NCBI GenBank assembly: GCA_035578175.1 | Contig: JAQMRL010000008.1 | Coordinates: 87,152,541 to 87,216,540, forward strand | DNA: 64,000 bases | DNA from: Catonia carolina | Lineage: Eukaryota; Arthropoda; Insecta; Hemiptera; Achilidae | Direction of reading: 5' to 3' | Part shown: positions 11,560 through 23,917 of the stretch, piece after piece | How the letters are laid out: each line of letters opens with the position of its first letter | Position numbering within the stretch: position 1 is the first letter of the stretch | The notes under the pieces: model-generated | Databases searched by the model: none | Told to the model about the DNA's origin: nothing | What the model saw: the letters and a program-made list of their open reading frames with translations, nothing else | Position numbers and translations under genes: made by a program

Positions 11560-12110
11560 TCTGATGGCTTCCAGGGGAGTGTCCTATTAGTACGTCAGGT
11601 TATCTTAAGGAACTTCATCGGACGTGGGATTGGGAGCGTTGTCCATCTCTTCTTAATTCTTCCAACGTCTCTCTTCCCCTTCAGAGCTTACCATTGGACT
11701 TGCAAAGTATATTTTGAGCTGATATTCTTTTCATGAGCTGTCTCCAACCTTCACGTTATTCTTTTATTTTGTCATTTAAGTTGAATACACGTAATTTAGA
11801 TCTTACATCTTTATTTCTTACTATAGCCAACCGAGTACATCCTTTCGTCCGTCGAAAATACTCATCTCTGCTCTCTGGATTTTACTCTTATGTGACTTCG
11901 TAGTTGTCCGTGCCTCACTTCCACGCTTAATAATAGTAAATGAGGTTGCCATAACTTTATAGAACTTTAGTTTTCTTTCTTTCCTAGCTGCATTGCCTAA
12001 AGTTCTGATAATGGCTCCACATTTCCTTCTAAACTTATCAGTTTCTGTTCTACTTGTAAATCAGAATCAAATCCTGTAACATATCGTAAGTAACAAAAGT
12101 GAAGTACTTG
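11560..12110 (-). pseudogene. Decayed RTE-like LINE fragment
   Basis: Minus-strand frames, broken by stops and shifts, read RGSEARTTTKSHKSKIQRAEM and further on VRNKDVRSKLRVFNLNDKI. They align with the fragment at 32860-33350 (YGSESWVITKRQESRIQAAEM and IHNEKMRSELGVFSLNEKV). An old copy of that LINE family. Confidence 0.55.
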
Positions 12111-12885
12111 TTCTAGGATAATTATCTAACACTATTTTTGAGTGAATTAGATACTTATCCCATAATTTCATTACGTGCAAATGAACAGTGCGTTCAAATA
12201 ATTGTTCTCGTTGATACCTTAACACCTAAGCTAATGTTTCGTTTCCAAATTATAAAAATATAGCTCGTGTAAATGTCAAATAACGTAGATGAGAAACTAC
12301 ACCCTTGTCTTACATCTTGAATAATTGTAAATATATGAAGGTGAACTCTCATCTGTTAATTCGCATTTGGGCCTTTAGGACCCTTTGAACAGCTCAATAG
12401 GGCGATCTGGTGATAGTGTACTACAAGAGACTTTACTTACTGCCGCGCCGTCCGTGGACGATAGTCTCTCAGAAGGTTTGAAACTTACCTAATTTTTTTT
12501 TTGTTTTTCATTTTTTGTGCTTTTTTAAGTCGGTTGTTTAAAAATTAATTATAGATCAGTACAAAGTAGGTAAAATATGATTAAATTTAATGCAGTAAAA
12601 GATTTTTATACGAAGCACATTTTGGCTTGGCGTGTACTATTTATTACAAATAAAGTTTAAAATAAATCTATTTCATATATAATTGAAACAGCATGGGAAC
12701 AAAGTGTAGAAAAGTGACTCTTTATATCATAAAATATCAGTGATTACGTTTCGAGATAGAATTCTTATCAGTTTCTTCCACTTTCCTCGTTTCTTTAAAA
12801 AGATAAATTGTATTAAGTAGGCTTTAGTACGTATATTACGTTGTTTATACAATACTGTATTTAAACCGCTAATTACTCGTTTGTG

Positions 12886-13205
12886 TCAGCTACAGACACT
12901 ATGTAACGTAACGTTATGAACTAAAACCACTTGTGATATTTTTTTTAGTGATTCGGATCCGAAATTTTCAGCAGCAAAATCTCTCATTCTTTTTACTAAC
13001 CCTAATCTCTCATTCTTTTTAGTGCTGCCTTCAGCAGCACTAAATTCAGGCTGTTGTTCGCACCACAGCATTGCAGTTTCTGGAGCAGAAAAGGCCTCTG
13101 CGTGAGTAAATATGTATTTTTTTCAATTGATGGTAGTTCGGATAATTGACGATTCAGATGACTGACGTTCGGATAATCGACGCCCCCGTGTAAATTAACT
13201 TACTT
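12886..13205 (-). pseudogene. Tigger/pogo-like element, internally deleted
   Basis: Read on the minus strand: a TIR-like stretch with TCGATTATCCGAACG, then about 100 bases, then a frame AMLWCEQQPEFSAAE ... LVKRMRDFAAENF. The protein piece resembles the C-terminus of Tigger/jerky-type transposases. A piece of about 20 bases with AAAGAATGAGAGATT is duplicated inside. The catalytic core is missing. Confidence 0.5.
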
Positions 13206-13234
13206 TGTTTAATTTTATTGATTTTTAGTTTTAT

Positions 13235-13384
13235 TTTAAAATGTATTAGCTGCTAGTTAACAGCTACTGTGGACTATGGTTTAGTGGATTTGACTTGTTA
13301 GAATTTTCCGTCTAGCCGGAAATTGAACCCGAGACCATCCGCTTTGTAGCCTAGCACGCTAAGCACTACACCAAGTAGGCAGCC
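13235..13384 (-). repeat. SINE-B copy, diverged
   Basis: Box B and body are recognisable (GCCGGAAATTGAACCCGAGACC on the + strand); the tail is degraded. Confidence 0.6.
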
Positions 13385-14366
13385 AATTTTTAAAAACTTT
13401 AAATTGGGTCCCCTTTGTGGAGTAGTATGAGAAGTAATAGCTAATTAAACTTTTAGTTTGAAAAGTTCTTGGGTTATGAAAATCACTTTAAACATTCTTA
13501 AAGTAATCTTATTATTTTAATTGTGTTATATAAACTTAAGTTAATAATGTCTTGATTACGTTGTCATTATAATGTATCTTTGAGCTAAAAACATGTGCAA
13601 ATACTATTATGTATAAGGGTTTCTCCGCAGTCCTTTTCAAATTATACAAGAAATTAATTTACATAATTATTGTAAAATATGTAGCTACTCGTTTACATTG
13701 TCAATCGGTTTTTCCAGAAAATAAGTGGGCCTTAGGGTGAATTTATTAATAATGAATCTTTTCCTAAACTGTTTACATATCCATATACATAAATTAAACT
13801 AAATTTATATGTACATTTATTACTACTTTTAAATTTATGTAGTCTACCAGGTGGGAAATGAGTCTATCCAAATATGGTTTTCCATATCCTAGGATAGACC
13901 AATTTTGTGTTTCTTCTACAAATACTTTGTCTTCGTGTATCAAATACTATCAGTTAGTGAGCTCACTGATATAAAGGTGTAGTAATTTACGTACCAATGA
14001 TAAAGATCAATATTTTTTATTTCGTTCTAAACTTCCGTACGCTTTTACAATTTGAGATAAGCAGATTGAGTTTTTCATTGACAGATCTTTCTTTTTTAGT
14101 TCATTACATGGCAATTCACTGATTCAACCAAAACCATGTTTTTAAAATATGTTTTCCGTAAGTGTTTAACATCTGCTGGAAATAACAAATAAAACCATTT
14201 ATTTCAAAAAGTAATGCATATATTTTTATAATTTCCTGCTGTAAAGAAACAAAATTTAAAATTTTGAACAAACCCTGAAAGTTTTGAGAAATCTGGCGTG
14301 AAAACTTTATATAGGTAATTTTTAGAAAATGAGCAGATACTAACTTTAGGCCTTCCAAGAAACATC

Positions 14367-14402
14367 AGAAATAACACCTTATTATAATAAGGTGTTATTT
14401 CT
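14367..14402. repeat. Perfect 36-base palindrome
   Basis: Centre between 14384 and 14385; half-site AGAAATAACACCTTATTA. No loop. Confidence 0.9.
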
Positions 14403-14829
14403 AATTAATAACTTATTAACTTTTTACTTTAACTTACTTACTTTTAACTTATTAACTAATTAATAACTTATTTCTAATTGATTAATAAAAAAAGTATGTA
14501 CTGCTAGGTGGTCATAGAAAAATAACTTTAATACCATTGGAACGCGCATTTCAAACAAAATTTAAAATCTGAAATCTATTATTTTTTCAAAATTTCTGAG
14601 TCAGATTTATCAAAATCGGTTGAGCCATTTCTTTTGGAAAATTGGATTTTTGTATTTTGCATTGAAGTATTTTGGAGCTACAAACCTTGAAAATTTAATT
14701 ACAATATAATTTTTTAATTCTGGAAAATCTGGCATAAATACGAGGGTCATTCGGAAAGAAAAGTTTTTCTTTATTTTGATTTTTTTTTATTGTAGCCAAA
14801 CGAAACTTTTTTTTATTACATACCTGATA

Positions 14830-15905
14830 CTTAAATTATTTTTCTACGTAAAACGCTTAGTTAGCGGCAATTAGCGATTTTCTGTTTTTTCATGAAAATT
14901 GTAAAAAAAGATATTTTTTTAGATTTCGTGTTTAGTGCTATGCATTTTAAGACAGAATTGTATATAATTAAGTTATAGAAAATTAAACGTTCTACAACTT
15001 TTATTTTAAGCATTTTTCTCTACAGAGCCTAGTTTAGAGGCAATTACTGATTTTGATAGTTTTAAGTCCTAGCTACAGTGGTCGATTTCATTTTGCGTTA
15101 TTCACTCATGATTAAAATTAGGTATGTTTGTAATTTCACAATGTTTACTATAGGCATACCGTAAGGAAATTACAGTGCGAGCCTTCCAGCGTCAACCTTG
15201 GCGGGGAAACATACCCTCACAAATTGTAGTATTTCGCAGTAGAGACCCGGCAACATAATGTTTCACACTAACGTAGTGAGGCTATTTTGTAGTGGGGGAT
15301 TTACCCTACTTTCTGACGCATGCGCACTGGGACTGCAACATCCTACCGGTACAGCTATAGTTTAAAAGTAGAACCTCTGTAAATTTATACTCTCCTGGTA
15401 TTCGCGGAACCGAAAAACTGATTACAATTTATTGCTTTAGTCCCAGCTCCGTGTAGTTGGAAGGAATGCAGTGCGTTGTTATAGAAATGGAAGAATGAAT
15501 GAGTTAGTAGTGTTTCACAGCTGATGCATTTGTTATGGTAGCGTGTACTAACTAGACTAAAAAAAATATTCTTATCCGGCGCATTAATTTAATAAATACC
15601 TTGGTCGGATTCATAATATTTAACTTGCTAATTTATATCAAAATATGTAAATAAATAAATGTAATAAATACAAACAAATATGTTAAATACGGAAAGTTTG
15701 AAAACGAATGTTTTGTATCAGAGTAATACAACAATCGTTCTCCCAGCATGCGTCACTCATTCATTATACCTCACCTGTACCCTTCAACCCGCAACTACAC
15801 GGAGCTTGCAGCCGCACAATAGTTATGGTTAAACATGTATAGATTATAGGTTTATTATTTATATTGGCAAGAGAAAGTCGTGTGAGTGTTTTCACATCAG
15901 ATTTT
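14830..15905 (+). mobile_element. Element F copy with a 690-base insertion
   Basis: F modules at 14830-15148 resume at about 15835 with TATTGGCAAGAGAAAG and the 3' hairpin. The 5' end is missing. Just upstream, 14743-14765 reads ACGAGGGTCATTCGGAAAG, like a mariner terminal repeat. Confidence 0.6.
15149..15834 (+). other. Unidentified insertion within element F
   Basis: CpG-bearing sequence not seen elsewhere in the window. It contains GCTCCGTGTAGTTG (15447-15460) and its exact reverse complement (15793-15806), a 14-base inverted repeat enclosing about 330 bases. No coding frame of note. Confidence 0.4.
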
Positions 15906-17171
15906 TTGTTGTTTTGCACATTTTTCCGGATAATCTGAATATTCCGAAATTCGAACTTACCTTGCCGTCCTAATTAATTCGGATTAGAGTGGTTGTGTAG
16001 TAAGCAGGAATTTTATACGTGCTGTTGCCAACTTATCAAAAAAATTATTCCTTTGCATGAGGGAAGTAACATATGGACCACCTAGTATTATACTACTGGC
16101 CTTTCCTTATCTCAAGTTCATGACTTGGTAGCATACTTACCTTAGCTCTCAAGTTTTGAGCTCTATCTTGAGTTATCGTTCTCTGGAACTTGTCAGGTTG
16201 AACAGTATTATGAAGACTGTACACAGATCACTCTCACTAATGTAATGCAAATTATTTTTCCTTTTTCTAATTAAAATTATCCAATAAGAATGAACTTGAA
16301 TGTGTAAGAATCGTTAATTAAAACGGATATGTAGGCTACAATAATAGGAAGAAAAGTACAGTTTACGAACCGGTTATTCCCAGTATTGATCGATCATTTG
16401 AATTTAACCTTTCACTTATAATTTTTTTAACATATATCAGATGACAGTTATTTAATTGTTAATGACAAATCCACAAAACCGGTCTTGTGAGTCAATTGAA
16501 GCTACCGGCTGTTGTACAAACATTAATTGTTATTGCTTATGTGAAGATCAATATTTTCACTAGAAAAATTGAAGACAAAAAAAGGCTTAAATTTAAAGAT
16601 AATATTATTTTATATAATATATTTAGCATTTTGGCTGTAAAATAATTTTTTACGTTTGAATGTTGTAAGTTTAACAATCTTTTTAGAGTTAAGAATATTG
16701 TTACTGGATTGAATCATAATAAATGTCATTCTGGTATAGATATGTCTAAGTCATTTCAGAATCATCTTATATCTTGTGTAGGAAATTCATCTTGTTACAA
16801 TTAAGATCTCTTGCTTTGAATGTTAATTTTTGTTCTGCGAAATTTACGACGCACGATTAAAGTATCTATATTAAGATACAGTAGAATTATTCTGCCTATC
16901 CGCAGGCCAGTACTGTCCTCTGCCAAATGAAAAAGAGCACCTTCATGAGTGGAAAATAATAAATTTAAAGATAAGCGTTTAAAAGTGCAAAGAATAAGAG
17001 AGCTGTAATGTACGCTTACAAATGCGCTGTGACGCTTAATAATAATATATTTATGCCATAACATAAACATTTTTAGAAATAAATTACAGATAATATAATA
17101 ATAACATTGATACAATTAAAAACAGAAAGATGTTTACTAAAAATAATAAAAATATATAAATAATATATCAC

Positions 17172-17357
17172 CAGCCGGCCGCATTGGCGCAGTTGATAAC
17201 GTGCTCGCCTCTCATCATGCGGTCCTGGGTTCGAATCCTACTCAGGCATGGCATATTTGCATACGTTACAAAAAAATCATTTCATCCTCCATTGTATAGT
17301 TACACCCCAACGTCGTCACTAATGACCGTTGTAGTTGATGCGACGTTAAATAAATGA
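17172..17357 (+). repeat. SINE-C copy with B-type tail
   Basis: Head GGCCGCATTGGCGCAGTTG, box B GGTTCGAATCC, body GGCATATTTGCATACGTTAC. The tail GTCGTCACTAATGACC...GATGCGACGTTAAATAAAT is that of SINE-B. Confidence 0.75.
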
Positions 17358-17465
17358 TTTTAAATATATATATATATTATTTTATTAAACATTATTTTCC
17401 TTCGTTTGCACCACTACATATATGATAATGAACAGCCAGAACAAAACAAAATTAAATATAAACTC

Positions 17466-17545
17466 ACCTCAGAGTATTATATTGTTTCGAGATCTTTCGC
17501 CTCTCACGGAGACATCATCAGGAATTAAAAGACACTAAACACATA
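17466..17545 (-). repeat. Penelope-like element fragment with hammerhead-like motif
   Basis: The minus strand contains CTGATGA (17521-17515), a 5-pair stem GTCTC/GAGGC with loop CGTGA (17513-17499), then GAAA (17498-17495). This order is known from hammerhead ribozymes in Penelope-like retroelements. A following CTCGAAACAATA is also typical of such ends. One extra base sits between CTGATGA and the stem. Confidence 0.4.
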
Positions 17546-17636
17546 TATAACAAAAAACATTAAAACAATTATGGTCAACGACCACGTCAATTATTCCCTA
17601 TATCATAAACCATTCCGCGCGCGGTTATTCGGCCGA

Positions 17637-17637
17637 A

Positions 17638-17664
<27 letters not shown>
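17637..17664 (+). repeat. TA dinucleotide microsatellite
   Basis: About 13 TA units, with a shorter one at 17367-17379. Confidence 0.85.
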
Positions 17665-17671
<7 letters not shown>

Positions 17672-18395
17672 CACCAGATTTATCTTTCCAACCACTAGGC
17701 TCTTTTGTAAAGGAGATTCCAGTTTCGTGCCTTTAGGATCTTAGGTGTGAATTCTTTGGGAAGACTAAGGTGTGGAAAAATGTTTCCCTGATCAGTATGT
17801 TCGTTTCTGTACTTTTAAACTCACGGAGTTTGCTGTCCATTGTAAGCCGGAAAGTACAATGTAATAGTGAATGGATCTACGGTCCTGTATTCTTAGCAAT
17901 TCAATTCACATGTACTTATAGTTCAGCCGCTCTAAGTTTGCTCCTACTGTCAACAAACCAAAACCAGCTACTACAGGGTGCACGCTAGAGTCCGTGACTT
18001 TATGGATGTCGTACTCCTATTAAGTTATCTATTTTTTAAATTATAAGTACTTAAAGTACTAAAAACATCAGTCGTGATATGATGTAGGCCTAACAATTTA
18101 ATTTAGAAAAATACTTTTAAAAGTATTTTGTATTTAAATACTTTTGAAAGTATTTAATTGTTACTTTTTAATCAGCGTGTACACATTTAGATATAATGCG
18201 CATGCTCAGTGACGTCATTATTTGTTTACATTAGGAGCAAACTTAGAACGGCTGAACTATAGTTATTCTATTCCTAATGTAGTTATAATCTTTTTACTTA
18301 TTCCAGTTTCTTTACATCTTTTTATTCTACAATTTTTTTGTTTTAAAAAGTTAATGTAACTAAATATTGAATTATTTTCAAAACAAATTGGTTTA

Positions 18396-18560
18396 ACGCT
18401 TTCAGTACCAACGTCCGGAAAACTGGACGTCGATATATTTTACTTAGTGATAACATCCGGTTTACTGGATGTCCGTAAGTTATGGATAAAGTGCCAACGT
18501 CCGGATAACCGTACATTTCCAAAAAAAACTTTTAAACAAAAATTAATGGAATAATTTATT
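18396..18560 (+). repeat. piggyBac-like end with hairpin repeats
   Basis: TTAACGCTTTCAGTACCAAC resembles the end of the 54042 element. It is followed by three near-palindromes of the type ACGTCCGG-ACTGGACGT at about 18410, 18447 and 18497. The right end was not found; a SINE-B is inserted at 18569. Confidence 0.4.
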
Positions 18561-18568
18561 TTGAAACC

Positions 18569-18735
18569 GCCTCCGTGGTGTAGCGACTAGCGCGTTAGCC
18601 TACAAAGCTAAAGGTCCCGCGTTTGATTCCCGGCTAGGGTCTGGAAATTTTAACACATTAAAACTGCCGTTAAGGTACCAAAACCCACAATAGTTGCTAA
18701 TGACCAAGCTGTTGATGCGACTTTAAATAAACTTT
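18569..18735 (+). repeat. SINE-B copy
   Basis: Full-length + strand copy: GCCTCCGTGGTGTAGCGACT head, box B GTTTGATTCCCGG, tail GTTGATGCGACTTTAAATAAA. Confidence 0.8.
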
Positions 18736-19074
18736 AAAAAACTATTTTAAATAGTTTTAGTGTTAGAACGATTTCATTTTTTTATGAACACAATAGAAAT
18801 TAATTTTTAACAGGAAATTTTATTTTCTGTAACGTTGTAAATTAAAATTTACTTTGAACATTTTAGGTAAAAGCAATCATAATTCTGACCAGATCAGAAC
18901 TATTAATTAATTGGGTTGCCACTGATTTTGATATTGAGCTTGTTGAAAAAAAACAACCGTTTCCATAGAATATGCAGAACGATGCAAATACATTGAGGAA
19001 TAGAGCTCATTGATGTAGGTTACATAGATTAAATTTTATAATTTAATGGGAGTTTCGTTTATATTGTATGGCAG

Positions 19075-19655
19075 AGAACCTTTATAAATTCTTTATGCTC
19101 TATAAGATAGGGTAGGCGCCATGTCTGCTGAAATTCTTGGAGAGGCTGTTTTTTCGTTAAAAAATGTTATTTTATGATTACGGCTTAATATGCATTTTAG
19201 CGCAAAAATTAATAATAAAAGTTGTAGAGAATTTAAAATCCTACAACTTTTATTTCAAACATTTTTTTGTATAAAGCTTTTGTTTAGTGGTAATTAGCGA
19301 TTTTCTGTTTTTTTTCTCACGAAAACGTGTAGATATAAAATCAATTTTTTTAAAGATTTCAGCCTTAGTAGACTATGAATTTCACAACAAAAGTGTATAT
19401 AATAAAATTTATAGAAAATTAAATATTCTGCAACTTTTATTTTTAGCATTTTTCTCTATAGAGCCTAATTTAGCGTGAAAGAGTGATTTTCCGTATTTTA
19501 AGCCAAACTGAGGTTGATTTTCATTTTGCGTCTTTCACTCATGATTAAAATTAGTTCTTTGAGGTTAGTTTTTTGTTTATTTCTAATGTTCGGTTATATT
19601 GTTCATTATTTGCACTGGCAAGAGAAAGTTGTGTGATTGTTTCCACCAGATATTT
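19075..19655 (+). mobile_element. Element F copy, 5'-truncated
   Basis: Begins at the TCTATAAGATAGGGTAGGCG module and runs through two CTACAACTTTTATTTC-type modules to GGCAAGAGAAAGT and the 3' hairpin region. Confidence 0.65.
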
Positions 19656-20799
19656 TTATGAAAACTTTTGATGCCGGAACAGAGTATATGACCTAAGTCG
19701 TGAAAAGAAGTAGAAATAACAATCATAATGTGATTTATGTGATACGGAAACCGCATACATTCTTATGGAATTCCATAATAAGCAAATATTTATTATTATT
19801 AATAATTCCTGTTTTGTAAAAAAAATCAAAACAAAGAAAATGTTATTTTATTGGTGATTTTTTTATTTACCCAGTGATTTCACATTACTCACGAGATAAC
19901 AATCCGTACGATACTGAATACAAACATTAATTTAATAATCTTGATGAAGGTTATCTGTACATCGATATAGTAATGTTTCCTCAATCTTAATACATAATGT
20001 TATGTGTAATATGTTACTTTTTCTTACCGACTTTACAGATTATAATGTTTTTATTACCTGTATAAACAATTTGTACATTAACCTATTAACTATATTAGAT
20101 TACTGGTAATGATACACTACTACATATTAATAATTGTTATTACTATTATTTGTAAACTTGACAAATGAGCTTTTGCAAGGTTTTTTACCATTATTCTTCA
20201 TCACAAACGGGAGGTCGATAAATTGTATTAGTTTGTATTCTGCCGTCAGGCTGTCTCGTCTCGTCTTGTGTTATATTCATTACGGTTTCTTACTGTAGTT
20301 CTTCTACAGTATCTTAAATATACTAGTTTTATTAATTAATTGTATTTACATTAAAAAACATTATTAAGGTATATATAAAGATTTGAACAGGTATTATTTT
20401 TTATATTTTTTTAATCATTCTACAAAATTATTATTTTAAAATGTAGTATATTTATGGTAAGTTGTCTGATCTTTTTATTTTTTCTTTAATTACACAGCAA
20501 ATTTCTCAGTGATTTGTACAAATTTCTTAATTGATATTAAAATATCTACAGTTTTCTCCTAAATTTTATGTTATTGTTTTTAAAACAGGCTTTTATAATT
20601 TTTTCACTTAGGTACTGTTTTTTTCTTAAATAAATAATAGGGCCTATAAATAGATTTTTTGTTTGTTTTACCTCTGCCTGTTCTGCAATTTCTGCCTATG
20701 CAGACGGTGGATACTGATGATAATTAATTTTTTAGCGTTTATTTGTTATCGGGAACTGAACTTATTAACAACCATCCAATTTGATCGCTGTTTTTTGCT

Positions 20800-20945
20800 G
20801 TACTTTTTGACGTGATTCGGCGTGAAGTTTTGAACAGGGACCCCCAGTGGAGTTTGTTCAGGAATGGCTGTCAGTTGGTCACCATAGAAAGTCGCTTGCT
20901 GAACTAGTGTTACTTAACAAATATTAGCAAATTTCTACCAGCTGA
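20800..20945 (+). repeat. Unclassified repeat (two copies in window)
   Basis: Shares CAGTGGAGTT and GGCTGTCAGTTGGTCACCAT, then a pyrimidine-poor end, with 60150-60300. Confidence 0.4.
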
Positions 20946-20967
20946 CTGACTGGTCTGGCCTGAAAGC

Positions 20968-21075
20968 CTGTAATGAAAATGAGTGATGATAAAATGCCCG
21001 ACCTGACCGGGTTTCGAACCCGGGACCCCGTCGTAGAAGCCAGTCGCGCTAACCACTACGCCAATGGGCCGGCCA
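20968..21075 (-). repeat. SINE-D copy, tail truncated
   Basis: Minus-strand head and box B (GGGTTTCGAACCCGGGACC on the + strand), ending GGGCCGGCCA. The frame at 20973-21185 crosses this SINE and is not a gene. Confidence 0.75.
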
Positions 21076-21109
21076 ATATAAATAGAGAATTAAAGTATTG
21101 TTTTTATGT

Positions 21110-21905
21110 AAATTTTTTGACTTTTCACCGGAAATACGCGTTTTCAGGCCTCCTGATCCAAAAAGAAACATATTTTAGTGAGTAGTCTTGGTATCTGTGT
21201 GTCTGTGTGTGTACAGAATATCTCAAGAACGGAATAGCATACGGATTTGAAAATTGGAACTTAAATTAGATATTATGATGATGAAAATTTTTATCAAATT
21301 GGATCTACCTGAAGTAGTAAATAGTTTATTCGTGTAATTTTTCACTTTTTGCGGTTTTCTAAATAACGGCTTCTACAATTTTTCTAAATCGCCTTACAAC
21401 ATTTTTCATGCTCTGCAAAATATATTAAGTGCCATGTTTGCTGAAATTCTTGGAAGATTTGTGCTCTTTTTTAAGATTGTGGCCTTAATATGCATTTTAG
21501 GGCAAAAGTGTAAAAGTAAGTGTAGTGTAAACGTAAGTAGTAGTAGGTGTAATTGTAGGAAATCAAAAGACAACTTTTATTTTGTTTTCTACAACGCTTA
21601 GTTTAGCGTCAAAATTATTAATGATTTTCTGTATTTTTCTCATCAAAATTGGTAAAAATAGGATTTTTTAATATTCCTGCCCTAATATGTATTTTACGAC
21701 AAAAGTGTAGTAGGTATATATAGAAAATAAAAATTTTTACAACTTTTATTTCAAGCATTCTTTCTACAGGGCCCAGTTTAGCGTCAATTAGTGATTTTCT
21801 GTATTTTTAAGTCCTACAGTGGTCGATTTTTATTTTGCGTCTTTCACTTTTTCATTTTTTACATTGGCAAGAGAAAGTTGTGTGGGTGTTTCACTCCAGA
21901 TTTTT
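21110..21905 (+). mobile_element. Element F copy, 5'-truncated
   Basis: Lacks the left terminal repeat, starting at GACTTTTCACCGGAAATACG, and ends GGCAAGAGAAAGTTGTGTGG. Confidence 0.65.
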
Positions 21906-22482
21906 ACATTACAGTCTGTTCATTTTCTTTGAACAACAAAAAAACTAATATGACAAAAAGAGGGAACTAAAGAAAATCAAATTCCCATCAATCTTTACCG
22001 CTGATATTTACGAAAAACCAAATAAAATTAAAATAAGTAAAATAAAAACAATGTTACGTTAAATTAGAGTTAATTATTGCCTAATAAACGGATTTCTAGT
22101 AAAGTTTAATGTTCGTATCCAAATTCTTTACTCGTAAATTTGAATTTTTTGTTTTATTGCCTTGATGTTGAGATCTCCAAAAGTAAATCTATTGTTCTAA
22201 CACTTCAACATATTTCTGATAGTTTAAAAAAAGTCGTTTTTTTCTAAAGTTTCGATGTTTGAATTTGCATAAAAACACCAAAAGTTGTTGTCCCGCGTGT
22301 GCGCCGGTTACATGACTTATAAACGAAAAATGTGAAAAAATTTGCTTCCATGTAGCTTTTTAAAATAAAATAAATATGAAAGAAGAAAGAAGAAAAAATT
22401 ACTGTGTTTGATTGTTTTGTACAGAAGTGGACAGGAACAGTCCTTTCAGTTCTAAGTACTGTTTACTTATTAATTTTTCTGT

Positions 22483-22651
22483 TTAGTTTATTTGACGTCG
22501 CATCAACAGGTTGGTTCTTAGTGACCATGATATGTTTTGTCATTGGAACGGTGGATTTTGACTTGTTATAATTTCTAGACCCTAGCCGGGAATCAAACTC
22601 GGGACCTCCACGTTGTAGGCTAACGCGCTACCACTACGTTACGGAGGCTGC
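22483..22651 (-). repeat. SINE-B copy
   Basis: Full-length minus-strand copy; tail and box B are clear. Confidence 0.78.
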
Positions 22652-22996
22652 AACTTATTACTATGTTTATTAAAGAATTTTTAACTTATTTATTCGTACA
22701 ATTGCGATCGTTTATAATTTATTACACTTTAATACTACTTCTGATAAAATGCAGAAATTAAAATGATTTTGTTTTGTAAACGGCCTACGGATAAATTTAT
22801 TGGTTAGACTAATTAAAAAAAATGTTATAAACAATTAAGTAACATCGCTTCGATAAGCGACTTTGTAAGGTGATCAACAGACAAAATAACAGTGGGTGTC
22901 CCTGTACGAATTCCCGTTAATACAAATTAAATAATCTAAATTAAAAACAAGGAAAAGTGATTGGTTGTCAGTAATGTACTGTTTCCTGTAAGAAAT

Positions 22997-23037
22997 AAAA
23001 ATTCACAAAAATGCAAACTGCATTTTTGTGAATTTTT
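22997..23037. repeat. Perfect 19-bp stem with 3-base loop
   Basis: Arm AAAAATTCACAAAAATGCA (22997-23015), loop AAC, perfect complementary arm 23019-23037. Confidence 0.9.
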
Positions 23038-23424
23038 AAAATTTTTATTAGCGTTTACAAGGTGATAATATTGATCCACTGTCAACATTCAGGTAATCTC
23101 CGGAACAAATTCAACATATTAACTAATTTTAATATGGTATTTAGTGGCCACAAAATGTAATCTGCATTTTTGTAATAATTGGAAACATACTGAAATATAC
23201 CAAGGAAATGCAACTGCATAGTATAGCAACGTCAATGTCACTTGAAAATATTTTATACTTTCAAATCGAAACAATTAGGAAATAAAAATCAATTGAATAT
23301 TATAAAATTTATTTTTTCAAAATTTTAACAGTATTATAGATTTTGTTAAATTGTTCAACTTTTAACATACTTCTTTTGTTTTTAAATTCTTTATTGCGTA
23401 GAACCTGTACTGTTTACTTTTTTT

Positions 23425-23601
23425 AAATTTATTAATTTAAAGTCGCATCAACTGCTCGGTCATTAGCAAATTCGTTGAATTATGTAGCATTAACTGTGGG
23501 ATTTTACACGTGTAAAATTCAAGACCCTGGCCGGGAATCGAACCCCCGGGACCTCCCCGTTGCAGGCCAATGCGCTAACCACTACGCTACGGAGGCGGCC
23601 A
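23425..23601 (-). repeat. SINE-B copy
   Basis: Full-length and one of the best preserved (CCGGGAATCGAACCC and CTACGGAGGCGGCC on the + strand). Confidence 0.8.
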
Positions 23602-23721
23602 CTGTTTACTTTTGTTGTCGCTAATGATTAAATGTAGTCAATGTGACTTAAAATAAATAAAAGAGGAGGTGATTAGCTGTCACGTTATTTTTTTAAACAC
23701 AATAAATTGTGTTTTAAATAG

Positions 23722-23917
23722 GCCTAGTTTTTTTGTCATCAATCTCTCGACTGGTTTGATGCAGTTCTCCAAGCTGTTCTATCTTGCGCAAGTCGTTTCA
23801 TATCTACATACCTGTAACACCCTACATCTTTTGTAATTGTCTTTATATATTCTAATCTTTGCCTCCCCCTACAATTTACTCCCTTAATATTACCCTTCAT
23901 TATTGATAGCCCAATGC
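23722..23917 (-). mobile_element. RTE-like LINE (L1), short 3' fragment
   Basis: A 196-base insertion flanked by TTTTAAATAG at 23712-23721 and 23918-23927. The minus strand matches the last part of the 3782-4424 element including its terminal stem-loop and A-run. It is a severe 5' truncation. Confidence 0.8.

Noticed and set aside
12340..12470. AGGACCCTTTGAAC, whose reverse complement is near 5532
   Set aside because: Only about 14 bases match and the surroundings differ. Too little to define a repeat.
16801..17115. 104-codon minus-strand frame
   Set aside because: AT-rich composition, no recognisable motif, no splice or promoter context.
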